Shown: positions 1 through 10,744 of the stretch, one piece after another
Position numbering within the stretch: the stretch's first letter is position 1
Layout: the number at the start of each line of letters is the position of its first letter
Assembly (NCBI GenBank): GCA_003194525.1
Contig: NBIV01000133.1
Coordinates: 1 to 64,000, forward strand
DNA: 64,000 nt
Origin: Gracilariopsis chorda
Lineage: Eukaryota > Rhodophyta > Florideophyceae > Gracilariales > Gracilariaceae
Direction of reading: 5' to 3'
Program-made: the position numbers and the translations under genes
The notes under the pieces: generated by a model
What the model saw: only the letters and a program-made list of their open reading frames with translations
Database searches by the model: none
Told to the model about the DNA's origin: nothing

Positions 1-5
1 AGCTG

Positions 6-1056
6 TTGTCCTATCGTTATTACCGATTGGAAGACTCTTCGGGCACTCGAAGTTCGAGAGACACCGGTCGGGTGAAGGATCTCATACGTCGTATGAATGT
101 GACGATGCTTAAGCAGAAGTTCTCCGGTGAAGATCCGATCCTCGTGTTGGATTTTCTGGCCCGCTTTGTGCAGGAAGCAGACGTACTCGAAATGAGTGAG
201 GCGCAGGCATACGTTGCGTTGCCCTACTTTCTTTCAGGAATGGCTGAAGATCAGTACAACTCGGTCAGGGGTTCGTCCAGGCCTCAGAAGGAGTGTTACG
301 TGCTGGCCCGAGGCTGTACACTACCTGCTCAGGTCGTACGCGACGGGAACTGCATCAGTCAAGCCATCGTGGCGGTTCGCGATACGAAACAGAAGCCTGG
401 TGAAACGGAAACGTCGTATTCAACTCGCTTGAATAAAGCGTTTCATCGTTGTGGAAATGTGTTTACCGCTTTTTGAGCGTTGCTCCATGCTGGTGGATGG
501 TTTAGATCCTGGTATCAGGGCACTGGTGTCCCGCTACAGGGAAGAGAAGCGCAAGGCGACGTATCTGGAACTGGTCCAGTACGCGCAGGCTGAGGGTGAC
601 ACCCTCAGAGCGAGAGACCCGAGGCGTCGGTCGTCGAAGGCTCTCTTCGTCGAGAACGAGGCTTCCTCGGCATCTCTCCCTAACCCGGGACCACCTTCCG
701 GATTTGCGGATAACATCCAGTATCTTGGCAGTCTTGAACAGTCGTTGGCAACCTCGGAACTGCCGTCCACGGTTACACCCCCCGTGGTAGATCCGGCCTT
801 TTACGCAAACCCCGGTCGGGTTCCCCCAGCCCCGCTAGCCTACGCGTCGAGCGCCACACGACACTCCCGCCCGGGATGGTCCAACCCGAAGCAACTAGCA
901 TTCCAACCACAACACCCTCAGCACCGCGGAATGATGTCCCACGCCACCGGAACACGTTCAGCCCCGCTGATTTGCTACATTTGTTACCTTGAGGTCATAC
1001 TGCGTCGCAGTGTACCCTCCCCATTCGCGAGATGTGGAAGATCGTGGGAATTATGA
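6..1056 (+). pseudogene. gag: gag of element 1 (partial, frameshifted)
   Basis: Retrotransposon capsid-type Gag. The segment from about 15 to 470 aligns well with Gag of element 2 (shared pattern of YRYYRL, DPIL-FLRF and SEAQA-VALP-FL). The frame opens at the window edge, so the N-terminus is missing. A stop at 474-476 ends the first frame, and the reading continues in another frame from about 451 to 1056 through a Pro/Ser-rich tail. A decayed CCHC zinc knuckle (CYIC start) lies near 972-985. The protein would package element RNA. Pseudogene. Confidence 0.8.
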
Positions 1057-1411
1057 GAATCTCCACCGGAGCATAAGGCTCGTGTCCGAGTAATTCGTAT
1101 GAAGACGCAAGGCTGCGGTCCACAATGCTCAAGCTCGAGAAGCCTCGAAAACCGCGAACGGTAACAACCCTAACTTTCGGAACGGCTCAGCCGCACCCAG
1201 CGGTCGATTCGGTCCGAAAAACTAATCTTGGAGTCCCCCACGGGAGGGGGTGTCTTCAAGCCGAAGTTGAAGACGCCTGAGGCGCCACCGCTTCGCACCC
1301 TGCCAAAATCCTTACGAGGAAACTGGCTCAAGAAGACGTGAGCTCGGACCATTAGTGGCTCTGCGTCGTCCGTGGATACGGTCCACGTAACCTCCGCATC
1401 CCGGATGAGTT

Positions 1412-2192
1412 TTGGTAATGGCCAAGAGGAACTATAAAGTTTATAGTGACCTCGGTCTCTCTAACCAGTTCATGGTTCGTCAGTTATCTGTCCTGGATAC
1501 AGGTGCCGCTCCGAACCTGATCAATATCGGGATTATTCACCCGCCATGCGGAAATGCATTCGCATTGGTCCAAGTCTGGATCTGGCGACGCTAATAACAA
1601 CCTGCTCCAGACTCTTGGAACAATTCCTCTGGTACTCAGACTAGGCGCCTAGGTGGTGAAGTTGGGACTTCATCGTATGCGACTCTCTTGCTGCACCGGT
1701 CATCCTCGTGTTGTGATTTCTGTGACCGCTTCGTGGAAGCCATCCGCCCTCGCTCCAGATCCGTGGAATTGGCCAACGGTTCGACCATCCGATTGTACGG
1801 AAGCCCTTGCGACACGCCTCCCGTAAACGGGTACCTTTACCTGCTGCTCAGGAAGCGTCCAATGTGGAATCGAGCATCTTACGAAGATTCGCGTCGCGGA
1901 ACCAGTTTCGATCCCGAAGGAATCTCAGGTGTGGGTCTCAGTAACATCCAAACACCACGGGTTGCAGGTTGTTTCAACCGCTCCCTCGCTCTACGAACAG
2001 CGTCGTCTCGCATTAGCAAATGGCATCGTATTCGTCGAGCCGGACAAACCCTTTAAGGTTCTCGTTGCTAACCTCGGAACTACCACTCAGTGGTTGGTTA
2101 AAAACCAGGTCCTGGGCAACATGCTTCCGCATCCGTTGGCTATCTTCCTACAAAGATTCCGATATCCGACGTTCTCGGAATACAAGACCTAA
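1412..2192 (+). pseudogene. Protease and linker region of element 1 pol
   Basis: The frame from 1412 carries the aspartic protease active-site triad context (LDTGA) of retropepsins. It breaks at 1594 and resumes in another frame near 1690, where CDFCDRFVEAIRP matches the protease C-terminus of element 2 (CDYCDRFVEAIRP). A third frame (1929-2192) matches the protease-RT linker of element 2, including KNQVLG. At least two frameshifts make this non-functional. It would normally cleave the Gag-Pol polyprotein. Confidence 0.8.
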
Positions 2193-2441
2193 GGAGGGGA
2201 GGAGGTCCCGTTCGTTCCGTTGGATCCCGCCGGGAAAGTTCAGATTCGACTGTCGAAGAAGCTCAGAAGAGCACGAATTCAGCATCGGCAGATACTGCGT
2301 TAGACCCAGAACAGGCTTTGGATAAGTTGGACCTGGATCACATTAATGAATCTCATCGTGAGAAGTTTCGTGACATGCTCAGGGACTTTACCGCCATGTG
2401 GGACGGTTCCCTGGGGACGATAGGGGTAACCGAACATCGGA

Positions 2442-3991
2442 TTGATTTGTTGCCGGATACACGGCCTATTGCACAGCACCGTATCGGGCAGGCCTAAAGC
2501 AAGGGGGGGAAGAGAAATCTCAGGTGGAGAAGATGCTGCGAGCTGGAGTTATCGAAGCAGCACAATCCCCTTGGGCTTCTCCTGTTGTCCTTGTTCCGAA
2601 AGCCGATGGATCATGGCGTTTCTGTGTGGATTACCGCCGCTGAATGCGGTTACTGTCCAGGACGTCTATCCGATTCCACGAATGGACGAGTACATTGACT
2701 CCCTGGGGAGCGCCACGGTGTTTCACTACCCTTGATGCCAATTCGGGATACTGGCAGGTCCCTATTAGGAAAGAAGATCGTGATAAGACCGCGTTTGTGT
2801 GCCATCAAGGACTATATCGCTTTAAGCGAATGCCTTTTGGACTAACGAATGCCCCAGCTACATTCCAACGGGCAATCGATATCCTCTTGGCGAGGTTCAA
2901 ATGGACCAGCTGTCTGGTATACTTGGACGACATTATAGTGTTCTCCAATAACTTGGACGATCACCTGTCCCATGTCCGGGAAGTCTTGACAGTGCTCCGC
3001 AACGCGGGCATCACCCTGAAGCTGGGAAAGTGTGGGTTCTGCGCCGATTCGGTAAAATATCTGGGGCACATCATCCGCCCCGGACAGCTTTTCAATCGAT
3101 GAAGCAAGAGTGAAATCACTTCGAGAGGCGAAACATCCGACTAATCAAACGGAGCTTCGATCCTTCCTAGGACTTTGCAATGTATATCGCCGATTCGTCC
3201 CGAACTTCGCCGACTTGTCAGCACCGCTTAACGCACTCCTCCGGAAAGGACAACCCACCGAACTGGACGTTTTTGACGAGGCTGAGTCGTCAGCATTCTC
3301 GTCTCTTGTCGACGCTGTAACGTCCCCGCCAGTTCTGGCCTTACCGCACCCGGACTTACCCTTCGAAGTGGATACTGACTCAAGTGCCCACCAGGTGGGT
3401 TGTGCGTTGTTTCAAGTCACGGAAGAAGGAGAAAGACATCCGATCGGATATTGGTCACGTTCGTTGAACGTTCACGAGCGCAACTACTCGGTGTCCGAGA
3501 AGGAGTGTCTTGCTGTTGTTTGGGCGTTGGCGACGCTTCGCCCATACCTTATGGGTAACCATTTCAAGGTTCACACCGATCACTCGGCTCTCCGTTGGCT
3601 ACTCGAAATTCGAGAACCGTCGGGCCGCCTCATGCGTTGGCGTCTCCGACTCTCGGAATTTACATTTGATGTCCTCTACAAGAAGGGATCCCTGAATACT
3701 CAGGCTGACGCCCTATCGCGCTTAGGAACATCAGCGGAAACCGAACCGGTCGATGATCTGGAAATACCATGTTTCATGGCACAATCCCCGGAGGGAACGG
3801 AAGAAGACGACCCAGACGTGAATGGGGATGACATCTGTGACGATATTCTAGCTGCAAACCCTACGGATCCTCCGGATGACCAGGTTGTTCCCATATCCTC
3901 TGAGGAAATGATCCGTGAACAACAGCAGGATCCTTTCTGTGCCAGATTCGTGCCCGTCTTAACGGGGGCGCACAGATACCCTTTGCGGTGA
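2442..3991 (+). pseudogene. pol: Reverse transcriptase and RNase H of element 1
   Basis: RT core: the FCVDYR motif near 2620, FTTLDANSGYWQ near 2730-2765 with the first catalytic Asp present, the FGLTNAPATFQ block, and YLDD at about 2920-2931 holding the catalytic Asp pair. RNase H follows from 3110 with DTDSS, SEKECLAVVWAL and HTDHSALRWLL. Active-site residues are preserved, but the frame shifts near 2640-2730 and 3100, and a stop ends RNase H at 3991. The product would copy element RNA into DNA. Better preserved in catalytic residues than element 2. Confidence 0.85.
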
Positions 3992-4079
3992 ACGATCGAG
4001 GCTACCTAGTCAGGTTGCTGACACGGGCCCCACAGATCGTTGTACCTCACACGCTGCAGCAGCGCGTCTTGCATCTATC

Positions 4080-5636
4080 GCATTACGCGAAGTTGGGTGC
4101 ACATCCGGCGGGAGGAAACTATACCTGACCCTTCGCAGGGATTTCTATTGGCCTGATATGGCATTTGACTGCTATGCAGTTCGCCGCTCGTGCGTGGAAT
4201 GTGCGAAGAATAATGTAAAACTTCGGAAGTACTCGAAGAAGTTAACACTATTCCCGGCACGGGGCGCCACTCGAATATGTCGCTATTGATATCTTGGGCG
4301 AGCTTGTCAAAACCAAACGTGGTTACAAGTATCTTCTCGTCATTGCTGACCGCTTCTCAAAGTTGGTGAGAACAGTACCGCTTAAACAGATTACCGCGGA
4401 CGTGGTTGCGCGTGCGTTCGTAACCCACTGGGTCTTTACTTACGGCCCGCCGGTACATCTACTCTCCGACAACGGATCTCAATTTACCTCAAAGTTCTTT
4501 CAGGACGTATGTAGAATCTTGGGAATCAAGAATATGTTTACTACCACCTACCACCCGCAGTGTAACGGACAAGTGGAACGATTTAATCGTACTATGCTCA
4601 ACGCACTGCGCGCGTATGTCGCGGATCACCCCATGGAATGGGACTTGTACACGGACGCTATTACGTACGCGTATAACACCCAGGTACACTGGGTCACGAC
4701 CCTCGCTCCATTTGAGCTGGTCCTGTCTCGGATTCCGCCACCCATGGCTATTGAAGCGCAACCGAACGTCTCGGGGTACCCTTCGACAAGGTTTATATCG
4801 AGATTCCTGGAAGGAATGGTTGAAGAACATGGTCCCTACCGCCCGAAAAGGCTATGGGAAAAGCCCAGGAGGCATAAAAACAGAACTTCGACGCGAAGAT
4901 TCGTACCCCGATACCCCAGGTCTCGGAAGGGGATTCTGTCTTCCTGCGAAAGGAATATTATAATCCCGAAAAGGAGAAGCGCCACAAGTTGTCACCGATA
5001 GTGAATGGACCCTATCGGGTGGTTTCCGTCGCCGACGACACAGTCGTACTGGACATCGATAACCAGTTCGAATGCGTCTCACGCAACCGCGTAGCCCACG
5101 CGCCTGCGCCCCCTGAGGGCTCATCACCGCTCGTGACAATCCCGGAGGATGACCTCGTAACTCCGCCAACGGATAATCTGGTTCCGTCCCGCCCACCCGT
5201 CTTACCGCACCCGGAACGGGGACTCTCGGATCTTCCGATTGCCGATCAACCGGTTGAGCGCGCCGCGCGTATCGTGAAACGCACGCTTGACCCCAAACGC
5301 CTAACCGTTACTCCGCCCGCGGAGGTCCTTCAGCCTGAACCCACCCCCCTCTCACCTAAGGAGGGGGAGGGACGGGAATCGATCGCGCCATCGCGGAAGG
5401 AAGCTCCGGCGTCGGACGGTGTCCCGTTTCATACGGCATCGTCGGATGAGCACCCCCGGAGCAGGGAGGAGTTGAACGCATCTCGAAGCGAGAAGGCCTC
5501 CTCCGCGGACCCGGATGCACTCCTGTCGAGCGAGTCACTGGGTAGCGAAGGAGGAAGTAGTGAACCGGACTCGGTGTGGTCACTAATGTGGCGAATGATA
5601 TCTCCGAGCACGGAGCACATACAACCTCGGTCATAA
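4080..5636 (+). pseudogene. Integrase of element 1 with C-terminal extension
   Basis: DDE integrase core in the frame 4294-5001: first Asp near 4287-4292 (context AIDILGEL once read across the break), second Asp in LLSDNGSQF (about 4460), Glu in NGQVERFNR (about 4565-4590). The Zn-binding HHCC region lies upstream at 4080-4250 in a different frame. A Pro/Ser-rich C-terminal tail continues in another frame to 5636. Several frameshifts separate these parts, so the integrase is inactive. Confidence 0.8.
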
Positions 5637-6188
5637 CCAGTTTCGTGGTGAGCTGAAAAGCAACCGCGGACACGGAGAGTGTGGTTGACACTGCGTGCGT
5701 TACCGCAGAGCCCCACAAATGGACACTGTGACGCCACTGTCACGCGGACGAAGCCCGAAGTTCCAAACCGTGGAAAGGTGTACACGTACATACCGCCGGC
5801 CGGCGTCAGGAGTACAGTCAAGACCCGCGTCGTGGAAAGACCGCGCGCGACACTTGCCGCCAGCGGCCAGCCAATCACAGTGTGTGATGCATGGCAATCC
5901 GCCTCCTGGCGTCGGAACCGTAGTGAACCGCCTCCCTCACCGTGAACGGTCAAACTCACCAGAGTTGCACGGGTCGCGTGGGAGAAGAGCTCGCGAGCTG
6001 CGAGTCAATAGGGGAATCCGGTTAGAACGGAAGGCCCCCCCCCCCACAAGGAGAGGATTAGGAAGCGGAAAGACCGCAATGCGGTATCAAGTCCCAGCAC
6101 TCGCAGCGTCGAGGAAAGCTGACTTTGCCCGCAGGGTCGCGCCAATTTCAGGCAAGTCCCCTCACAGGGTTCTCCCTTAAGCCCTGCC

Positions 6189-6423
6189 ATGACGGGTCAG
6201 GAGCCGGCTACGTACGACCAGGAGTTTGTCGTTGACCACATCGTGGATCATGTTCTGGACTCCAAAGGAGTGTGGTTTTTACCAAATCCGATGGTACGGA
6301 TACCCCCCGGAAGAGGACACATGGGAGCCCATTCAGCACCTTCCTCGTTCCAAGGTGATAACCTACCACCGCCGGACGCGGTTCCCACTCCCATCCACTT
6401 TGGACATGGCCCAGGTTGGGTAG
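6189..6423 (+). pseudogene. Chromodomain at the end of element 1 pol
   Basis: Split over two frames: EFVVDHIVDHVLDS (frame of 6189) then YQIRWYGYPPEEDTWEP (frame of 6226), ending at a stop at 6421-6423. The Trp and Tyr of RWYGY and an aromatic residue at the start (Phe for Tyr) correspond to the methyl-lysine aromatic cage of HP1-type chromodomains. Chromovirus integrases use such domains to target chromatin. The end of the domain (MAQVG) matches the end of the element 2 copy (DARVG), which fixes the end of pol. Confidence 0.8.
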
Positions 6424-6758
6424 GACGATACACTGCACTATGAAGAAGTTCCGAAGACGGAAGAGAAGTCTCCGAAGAGAAGAGGACACAAGAAGAGATC
6501 TGGCTACGGAAGGTTACACGAAGTAATGGACTGGATAGGGAAACCAATGGTCATTGGACGTCACACCGCCTAGCGGTCCGACCGAAGTAACGGTTTAATG
6601 AAGAATACCGCCTGGCGGTCCAGCATGAAGATGCTATGAAGAAGAAAAAGAAGAGTCCGGACATACGGGTATAGAAGAAGGAAGTCGTTTACCACAAGCT
6701 ATGGAGCGTTAAGCGCTAACCTATATCAGGTGTGCGTGCCACGGTCCAGGATCCTGAC
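6424..6758. other. Convergent spacer between pol and antisense ORF, element 1
   Basis: Non-coding spacer between the 3' ends of pol (plus) and the antisense ORF (minus). The first half is purine-rich on the plus strand. It holds two small perfect palindromes of the same design, ACCGCCTAGCGGT at 6565-6577 and ACCGCCTGGCGGT at 6607-6619, and a third short inverted repeat in GAGCGTTAAGCGCTAAC near 6704-6720. They lie where transcripts from both sides would end, but a terminator role is only a guess. Confidence 0.4.
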
Positions 6759-8600
6759 TTAGGATGAGCCGCTCGTTGGCGGTTGGTAGTTCGCAGACGC
6801 GAAAGCCAATAACTCGCTCACGCTGGTGAGGTTGGAAGGCGCAACCACTCCAATGGACTGGAGATGAGCCCTGAGGGCAACGGCCTGAGGGTCCACGGGG
6901 ACTGGAGATGCGGTAGACGGAGAAGCAGCCGCACTGGCGGCCATATTCCAGCCATCTGGAGCAGCCACATGCTGGCCGGATCCGTCGAGATCGTTGACCA
7001 TCGCCGTTACCGGGGCTACGGCCTCCTCCACCTCATCGGGGTCGTCATCCACCATTGGATCATCCTCGTAGGAACCGTGCCAGTCATCGGAAAACATGAA
7101 CCCAACCGGGTGGCCTCGCGGAACGGAGCGTGGTACATCGCGTAACGCTAGCGCGTGAGCCCGTGAAGTCACGGATACCTCCCAAGGGTCATAGAGGACG
7201 AAGTTGCCAGCGTTTGGATTTCTCCGGCATGGAGAGCGATCATGCCTGGAAGGCTCACCGTCAGGGACGTTGGAGACTGGGACTGTATCCCAGTTAACCA
7301 TATCGATGGTGTTCAGAAGGCACTGAAGCTCATCCACATTGGCTTCGGATCCCAGAGGGATATAGAGATCCAATCGGCGGATAACCTGGCGTAGGTGAGG
7401 AGGAATGTACCACAGACGGTTCTTGTCGTACACCTCCCAGAGGAGAAATGCGGCAACGCGAGCAGCCCATTCGGCGAGGAAGAGAGTCCAGTAACCGGAA
7501 TCCGGATTGTTGATTAATCGTGAACCGATGTAGCTGAGGCACGGAGGCATCTCCGCAAAGCATCCCCTCGGGACTTCGAACCTGCTCCACCAATGGGGAA
7601 GAGGTGCATACCGGCCGCGCATCGCGGATGGACGGAGCCTCTCGACCTCCAGATTTTGGTATGGTACCAGGAACCCGAAGCGGGAGCGCGCCTTTCGCTC
7701 AAACCGGAGTCGGTCGAAGAAGGATCCGCGATGATTCGGACGACGAAGATATCGGAACTCTGCACGCAGAATTGGGCGCCTCCAGAGGAGCATCCCGGCT
7801 TCTATTGGAGTGGACCGGAACGGTGTAGATGGCTGGTAGGCAGCAAGGTTCTCGCAGTATGAGACTTCACCGTAGGTACGGTACCGCGAGAGGTCAAAGC
7901 TGTATTCCGTTGGTATCAGCTCATCCGGATAACTCGCGCGGGCGAGACGGTCGTAGGAGACCTTGGCCATCCCGGCACGGGCGTCATTCAGCGTCTCGAA
8001 ACCATATCTGGTGCGCTTCCGTGCGAGGAACTGTGGCTCTACCGCGATACACGTCCTCCAGTCGAAAGAGTCGACCATATCCCGGCCTAGTCCCCCTGGG
8101 AGCTCGCCCTCCTCCACATAGGAGTCGATGAGGTCCGAATCGGAAACCCATGTGGGGTGGAACCAGGGCGCACGCGAAAAGAGGAGAGCGTCTTCCCGGG
8201 GATTGCGGGCCCAAAGTGTCGATGGTGACACCCAGCCGGCGGCGGTCGCAGTGATCGGTATCGCTTGAGCGGAATTCCAGGCGGCGATACTCGCGGCATC
8301 CGAGGCATCCAAGGTTGGAACATGAGACGATCCTCCAGGCAGAGGCAAGGAGAGGAACCCAGAGGTTGGGTGACGAACCCACGACCCCGGCGTCACGAAG
8401 GAAGGTTGTCCGCTCGCGGAAGTCCCCTGCGGGGCGCCCGCAGGCGGGTTGTTCGAAAACGGAGTGTTGGTCATAGTAGAGAGGGGCACAGATTCTGTTG
8501 AAGAAGGTACTGAGGGTTGATCAGTTGTAACCGTGTTGGTACGGGGGACCGGTATCTCGGCGATTCCCTTGTCGGGACTATTTATACCCTCGCGCCTCAT
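6759..8600 (-). CDS. Antisense ORF of chromovirus element 1, unknown family
   Basis: An open frame of 613 codons from ATG at 8600, on the strand opposite to gag-pol and convergent with pol. I do not recognise the family. The N-terminal 120 residues are Ser/Thr/Pro-rich. A conserved core of about 370 residues contains RAPWF, RAEFRYLRR, FGFLVPYQNLE, SYIGSRLINNPDSGYW and LYDPWE. It is followed by an acidic stretch (DDDPDEVEEA) and an Ala/Pro-rich tail. No signal peptide, clear membrane span or catalytic motif is visible. The core aligns, at roughly 40 % identity by eye, with the ORF at 10745-12208, which has the same position and orientation in element 2. An alternative start is the ATG at 8474, about 105 bp downstream of a TATAAATA motif. 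This is the only long unbroken frame in the element. Confidence 0.75.
   Translation of the reverse strand: MRREGINSPDKGIAEIPVPRTNTVTTDQPSVPSSTESVPLSTMTNTPFSNNPPAGAPQGTSASGQPSFVTPGSWVRHPTSGFLSLPLPGGSSHVPTLDASDAASIAAWNSAQAIPITATAAGWVSPSTLWARNPREDALLFSRAPWFHPTWVSDSDLIDSYVEEGELPGGLGRDMVDSFDWRTCIAVEPQFLARKRTRYGFETLNDARAGMAKVSYDRLARASYPDELIPTEYSFDLSRYRTYGEVSYCENLAAYQPSTPFRSTPIEAGMLLWRRPILRAEFRYLRRPNHRGSFFDRLRFERKARSRFGFLVPYQNLEVERLRPSAMRGRYAPLPHWWSRFEVPRGCFAEMPPCLSYIGSRLINNPDSGYWTLFLAEWAARVAAFLLWEVYDKNRLWYIPPHLRQVIRRLDLYIPLGSEANVDELQCLLNTIDMVNWDTVPVSNVPDGEPSRHDRSPCRRNPNAGNFVLYDPWEVSVTSRAHALALRDVPRSVPRGHPVGFMFSDDWHGSYEDDPMVDDDPDEVEEAVAPVTAMVNDLDGSGQHVAAPDGWNMAASAAASPSTASPVPVDPQAVALRAHLQSIGVVAPSNLTSVSELLAFASANYQPPTSGSS
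8579..8586 (-). promoter_or_regulatory. TATA-like motif near the antisense ORF start
   Basis: TATAAATA on the minus strand, followed by an open frame with ATG at 8472-8474 about 105 bp further on. It lies just inside the longest version of the antisense ORF (ATG 8600). If it is a real TATA box, translation would start at 8474. Sequence match only; no support from transcription data. Confidence 0.3.
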
Positions 8601-8804
8601 CTCCTCACGCCTATACTCACGTTCGTTTTCGGCCCTTAAGGAGGGGGATGTGTAGTGCAATACATTCCCGCGTACGGGCGATGGTGAAACTCATATCTGA
8701 GGTGTACTCGGTGCGAGCGATGAAGCGGGATGCATGAATTTTAGCCCCCGTTTACCGGGCTAATTGGCGGTCGGGTTACCCAGGGTGGTTATGGGAACAT
8801 TCAT

Positions 8805-9563
8805 ATTTTGTGGTACCTGCCTGGCAAAGGTGGTGGACACGTGGCTACAGCCCCGGCCAGGAGGCCCAAAACGGCTACTTGTTTTAGTATAGTTTAGGGG
8901 TTAATTTTACTTAGGCTAGTGCACTACCTACTGTACTGCACTGAGCTAGTACTTGAGCGTGGGCCGCACGGCGGCGAGCTCACCAAGAAAAGTAACAAGA
9001 GTTCGGCTCTGACTCTATTCGCCATGCGAAGTGTCTAACTCCTCGCGGAGGTACACCGCTTGCCCGATAGTTTCACCCGACTCGCACCACCGAGGAGACC
9101 GTGCTCGTCGTACCCAGTGGGTTGTGACCACTCGTGGTATTCGTTGTTGTCGTGTGACCGCCCGTACAGGCCCTATCTCCGCCCCAGTTTTGGGTATTGA
9201 TATTACCGACGTGTGTCGTGAGACCGTGAGACCATCTTTTCCCCTCATATCCCCTAACCGCCGCGCGGTGCGTGTTCGTGTGTGTGTATCGGCACCCCCC
9301 TCCGGGGTCTGTTCCCGCTTTCCGCACGCCCCCGTCGGGTGGTCCCTCTCCCTCTTTTGTTCCCCTGTTCGCAGGCTACTTCCGGACCAGCCGTGGTTCC
9401 GACCCGTTCTAACCCCTAAACCTCCGAGGTACATCCAGGCTCCCGACGGAGTTACACCCGTCATACAGGACACGGAGGGCTCTACCCAGCTGGGCCTACC
9501 TCTCCAAGAGAGCAAGGCTTCGAGCTGCCTTGGGTGCCTTTCCCACACCGGGATTGCACCACA
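8805..9563 (+). repeat. LTR A (3' LTR of element 1)
   Basis: Related throughout to LTR B (9947-10665, inverted) and LTR C (21280-22026). Shared landmarks in order: ACACGTGG near 8839, TAATTTTACTTA near 8903, a GTGGGCCGCACGGCGG-type GC hairpin near 8960, CGGCTCTGACTCTATTCGCC near 9004, and a terminal GATTGCACCACA ending at 9563. The end is well defined. The start is approximate (8805-8880) because only diverged copies are available. No PBS follows, as expected for a 3' LTR. Confidence 0.65.
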
Positions 9564-9841
9564 CTTGAAGCCGCGACAGCGGGAGCAGGCCGGGGTGCCT
9601 GGGGCACTGCCGCAACAGCCGGAGTCGATGCTGCATTCCCCTGCGGGGGTGATAACGAGGGCAAAAGGAGGTTCCGGGGTTCCCGGTCAGGGGTATCATT
9701 CCGCGACGAAGCGGCGCCAGCACGGCTGGAACTTGTCCGTATAGGGATACGGGGTACGAACCGAACTTCGGATGTGTCCGCGTTGTCGCGGGAGCGACTA
9801 CGCGTAACCACTGGCTCCGCATCGGAGGGATTTCTCGACAT
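9564..9841 (-). pseudogene. Truncated gag start of a third chromovirus
   Basis: Minus-strand ORF from ATG at 9841 (MSRNPSDAEPVVTRSRSR start), downstream of LTR B and its primer binding site. In position and composition it matches the Gag leader of element 2 (MHTRSRSSSGTPDAAG start), Ser/Arg- then Ala/Pro-rich. It is cut off where LTR A ends (about 9563); residues read beyond that point come from LTR A. So LTR B acts as the 5' LTR of an element of which only some 280 bp of gag remain. Confidence 0.55.
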
Positions 9842-9925
9842 GAGGAAATACCGTTACGACGGGAAACGATCACGGAACTTCCGGTGAATGAAAACAAACC
9901 TCGTAAGAGGGAAAACAAAAACCGA

Positions 9926-9943
9926 TTCTAGGTCAGGAGACCA
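9926..9943 (-). other. Primer binding site next to LTR B
   Basis: On the minus strand, three bases after the LTR B end (ACCACA), is TGGTCTCCTGACCTAGAA. It begins with TGG as expected for pairing with a tRNA 3' CCA. The same sequence with one change lies beside the element 2 5' LTR at 20225-20242. The priming tRNA was not identified. Confidence 0.6.
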
Positions 9944-9946
9944 CTT

Positions 9947-10665
9947 TGTGGTGCAATGCCCCAAAGGAGAAAAACACCGAAAGACGTCCGGGATCTTCCT
10001 CTCACGAGGTGAACCCAGTTGAGTAGAGCCCTCCCAGAGGTGTCACGGCGAAGCCAGTTTGTAAGACCAGGGACACCTGTCGCGACTCGCGCAGGGAGGT
10101 GAAGGCGAAGAATCGGTATCCGCGTGAGCGGGGTGTGATCCTCAGTAGAGGTATGTTTCCACGTAAGTGGGGGTGTGTGAGCGGATGCGCACACGAGGGC
10201 CGCGGATAGCGGGAGGTGCTACCCTAAAAAGGGGAAAGAGTAAGGACGAAGTGGGTCGCGAGAGCGACGAGCAGATACGGCAATGCCAGTGGACAGGACT
10301 CCCTATACAGGGCGAAACACCAATATGATTGGAACAATTAGTACTCCCAATGATGGGTCTCCTTTAGATGTGCAAGGGGGGTGAACTTCCGTACACTACG
10401 GTGCTTCCCTCCAAGGAGGAGTTGAGAACACGCGGAGGCGGTAAAGCTCAGAGCCAATTCTCCAGGTTGGGGTCCCTTGTTAGGGAAGGTTTACTGGTGC
10501 GACGGCAGTGCGCCGTCGCACTAAGTACTAGCTTCCCAGAAATGGGTGTGAAAATAATAAGTAAAATTAACTAAAATACTCCACATTCCGTGGCAACATC
10601 CACTACTGTGGCCAACCGCCAATTGACCCAAAACCGTGTCCCACGTGTCCATATCCACCATAGTG
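9947..10665 (-). repeat. LTR B, minus orientation
   Basis: Reverse-oriented relative of LTR A and LTR C: GACACGTGG near 10642, TTAATTTTACTTATT near 10565, a GCGACGGCGCACTGCCGTCGC hairpin near 10500-10520, TTGGCTCTGAGC near 10455, and the terminal GCATTGCACCACA at 9947-9959. It follows the antisense ORF of element 2 (3' LTR position) but is itself followed by a PBS and a gag start (5' LTR position). The outer boundary is approximate (10585-10665). Confidence 0.65.
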
Positions 10666-10744
10666 GGGCGTAGTTCATATACACACTACACAACCGATAA
10701 TATCGGGAAAACGATCAAGTACCCGGAATCCCTCCCTGAGGGCG

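Larger units (their letters stand above)
1..9563 (+). mobile_element. Ty3/gypsy chromovirus, element 1 (left end outside window)
   Basis: Degenerate LTR retrotransposon read on the plus strand: gag (from the window edge), protease, reverse transcriptase, RNase H, integrase, chromodomain, then an LTR ending near 9563. The order protease-RT-RNase H-integrase defines Ty3/gypsy, and the C-terminal chromodomain places it among the chromoviruses. Every module is split over several frames, so the copy is dead. Between pol (ends 6423) and the 3' LTR lies a 1.8 kb ORF on the opposite strand, which is not a standard gypsy component. The 5' LTR and gag start are outside the window. Confidence 0.9.

Noticed and set aside
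9031..9744. 237-codon plus-strand ORF and opposing minus ORFs over LTR A
   Set aside because: They run across the LTR and its junction with the gag fragment. Frames are not conserved in LTRs B and C, so they are chance ORFs.
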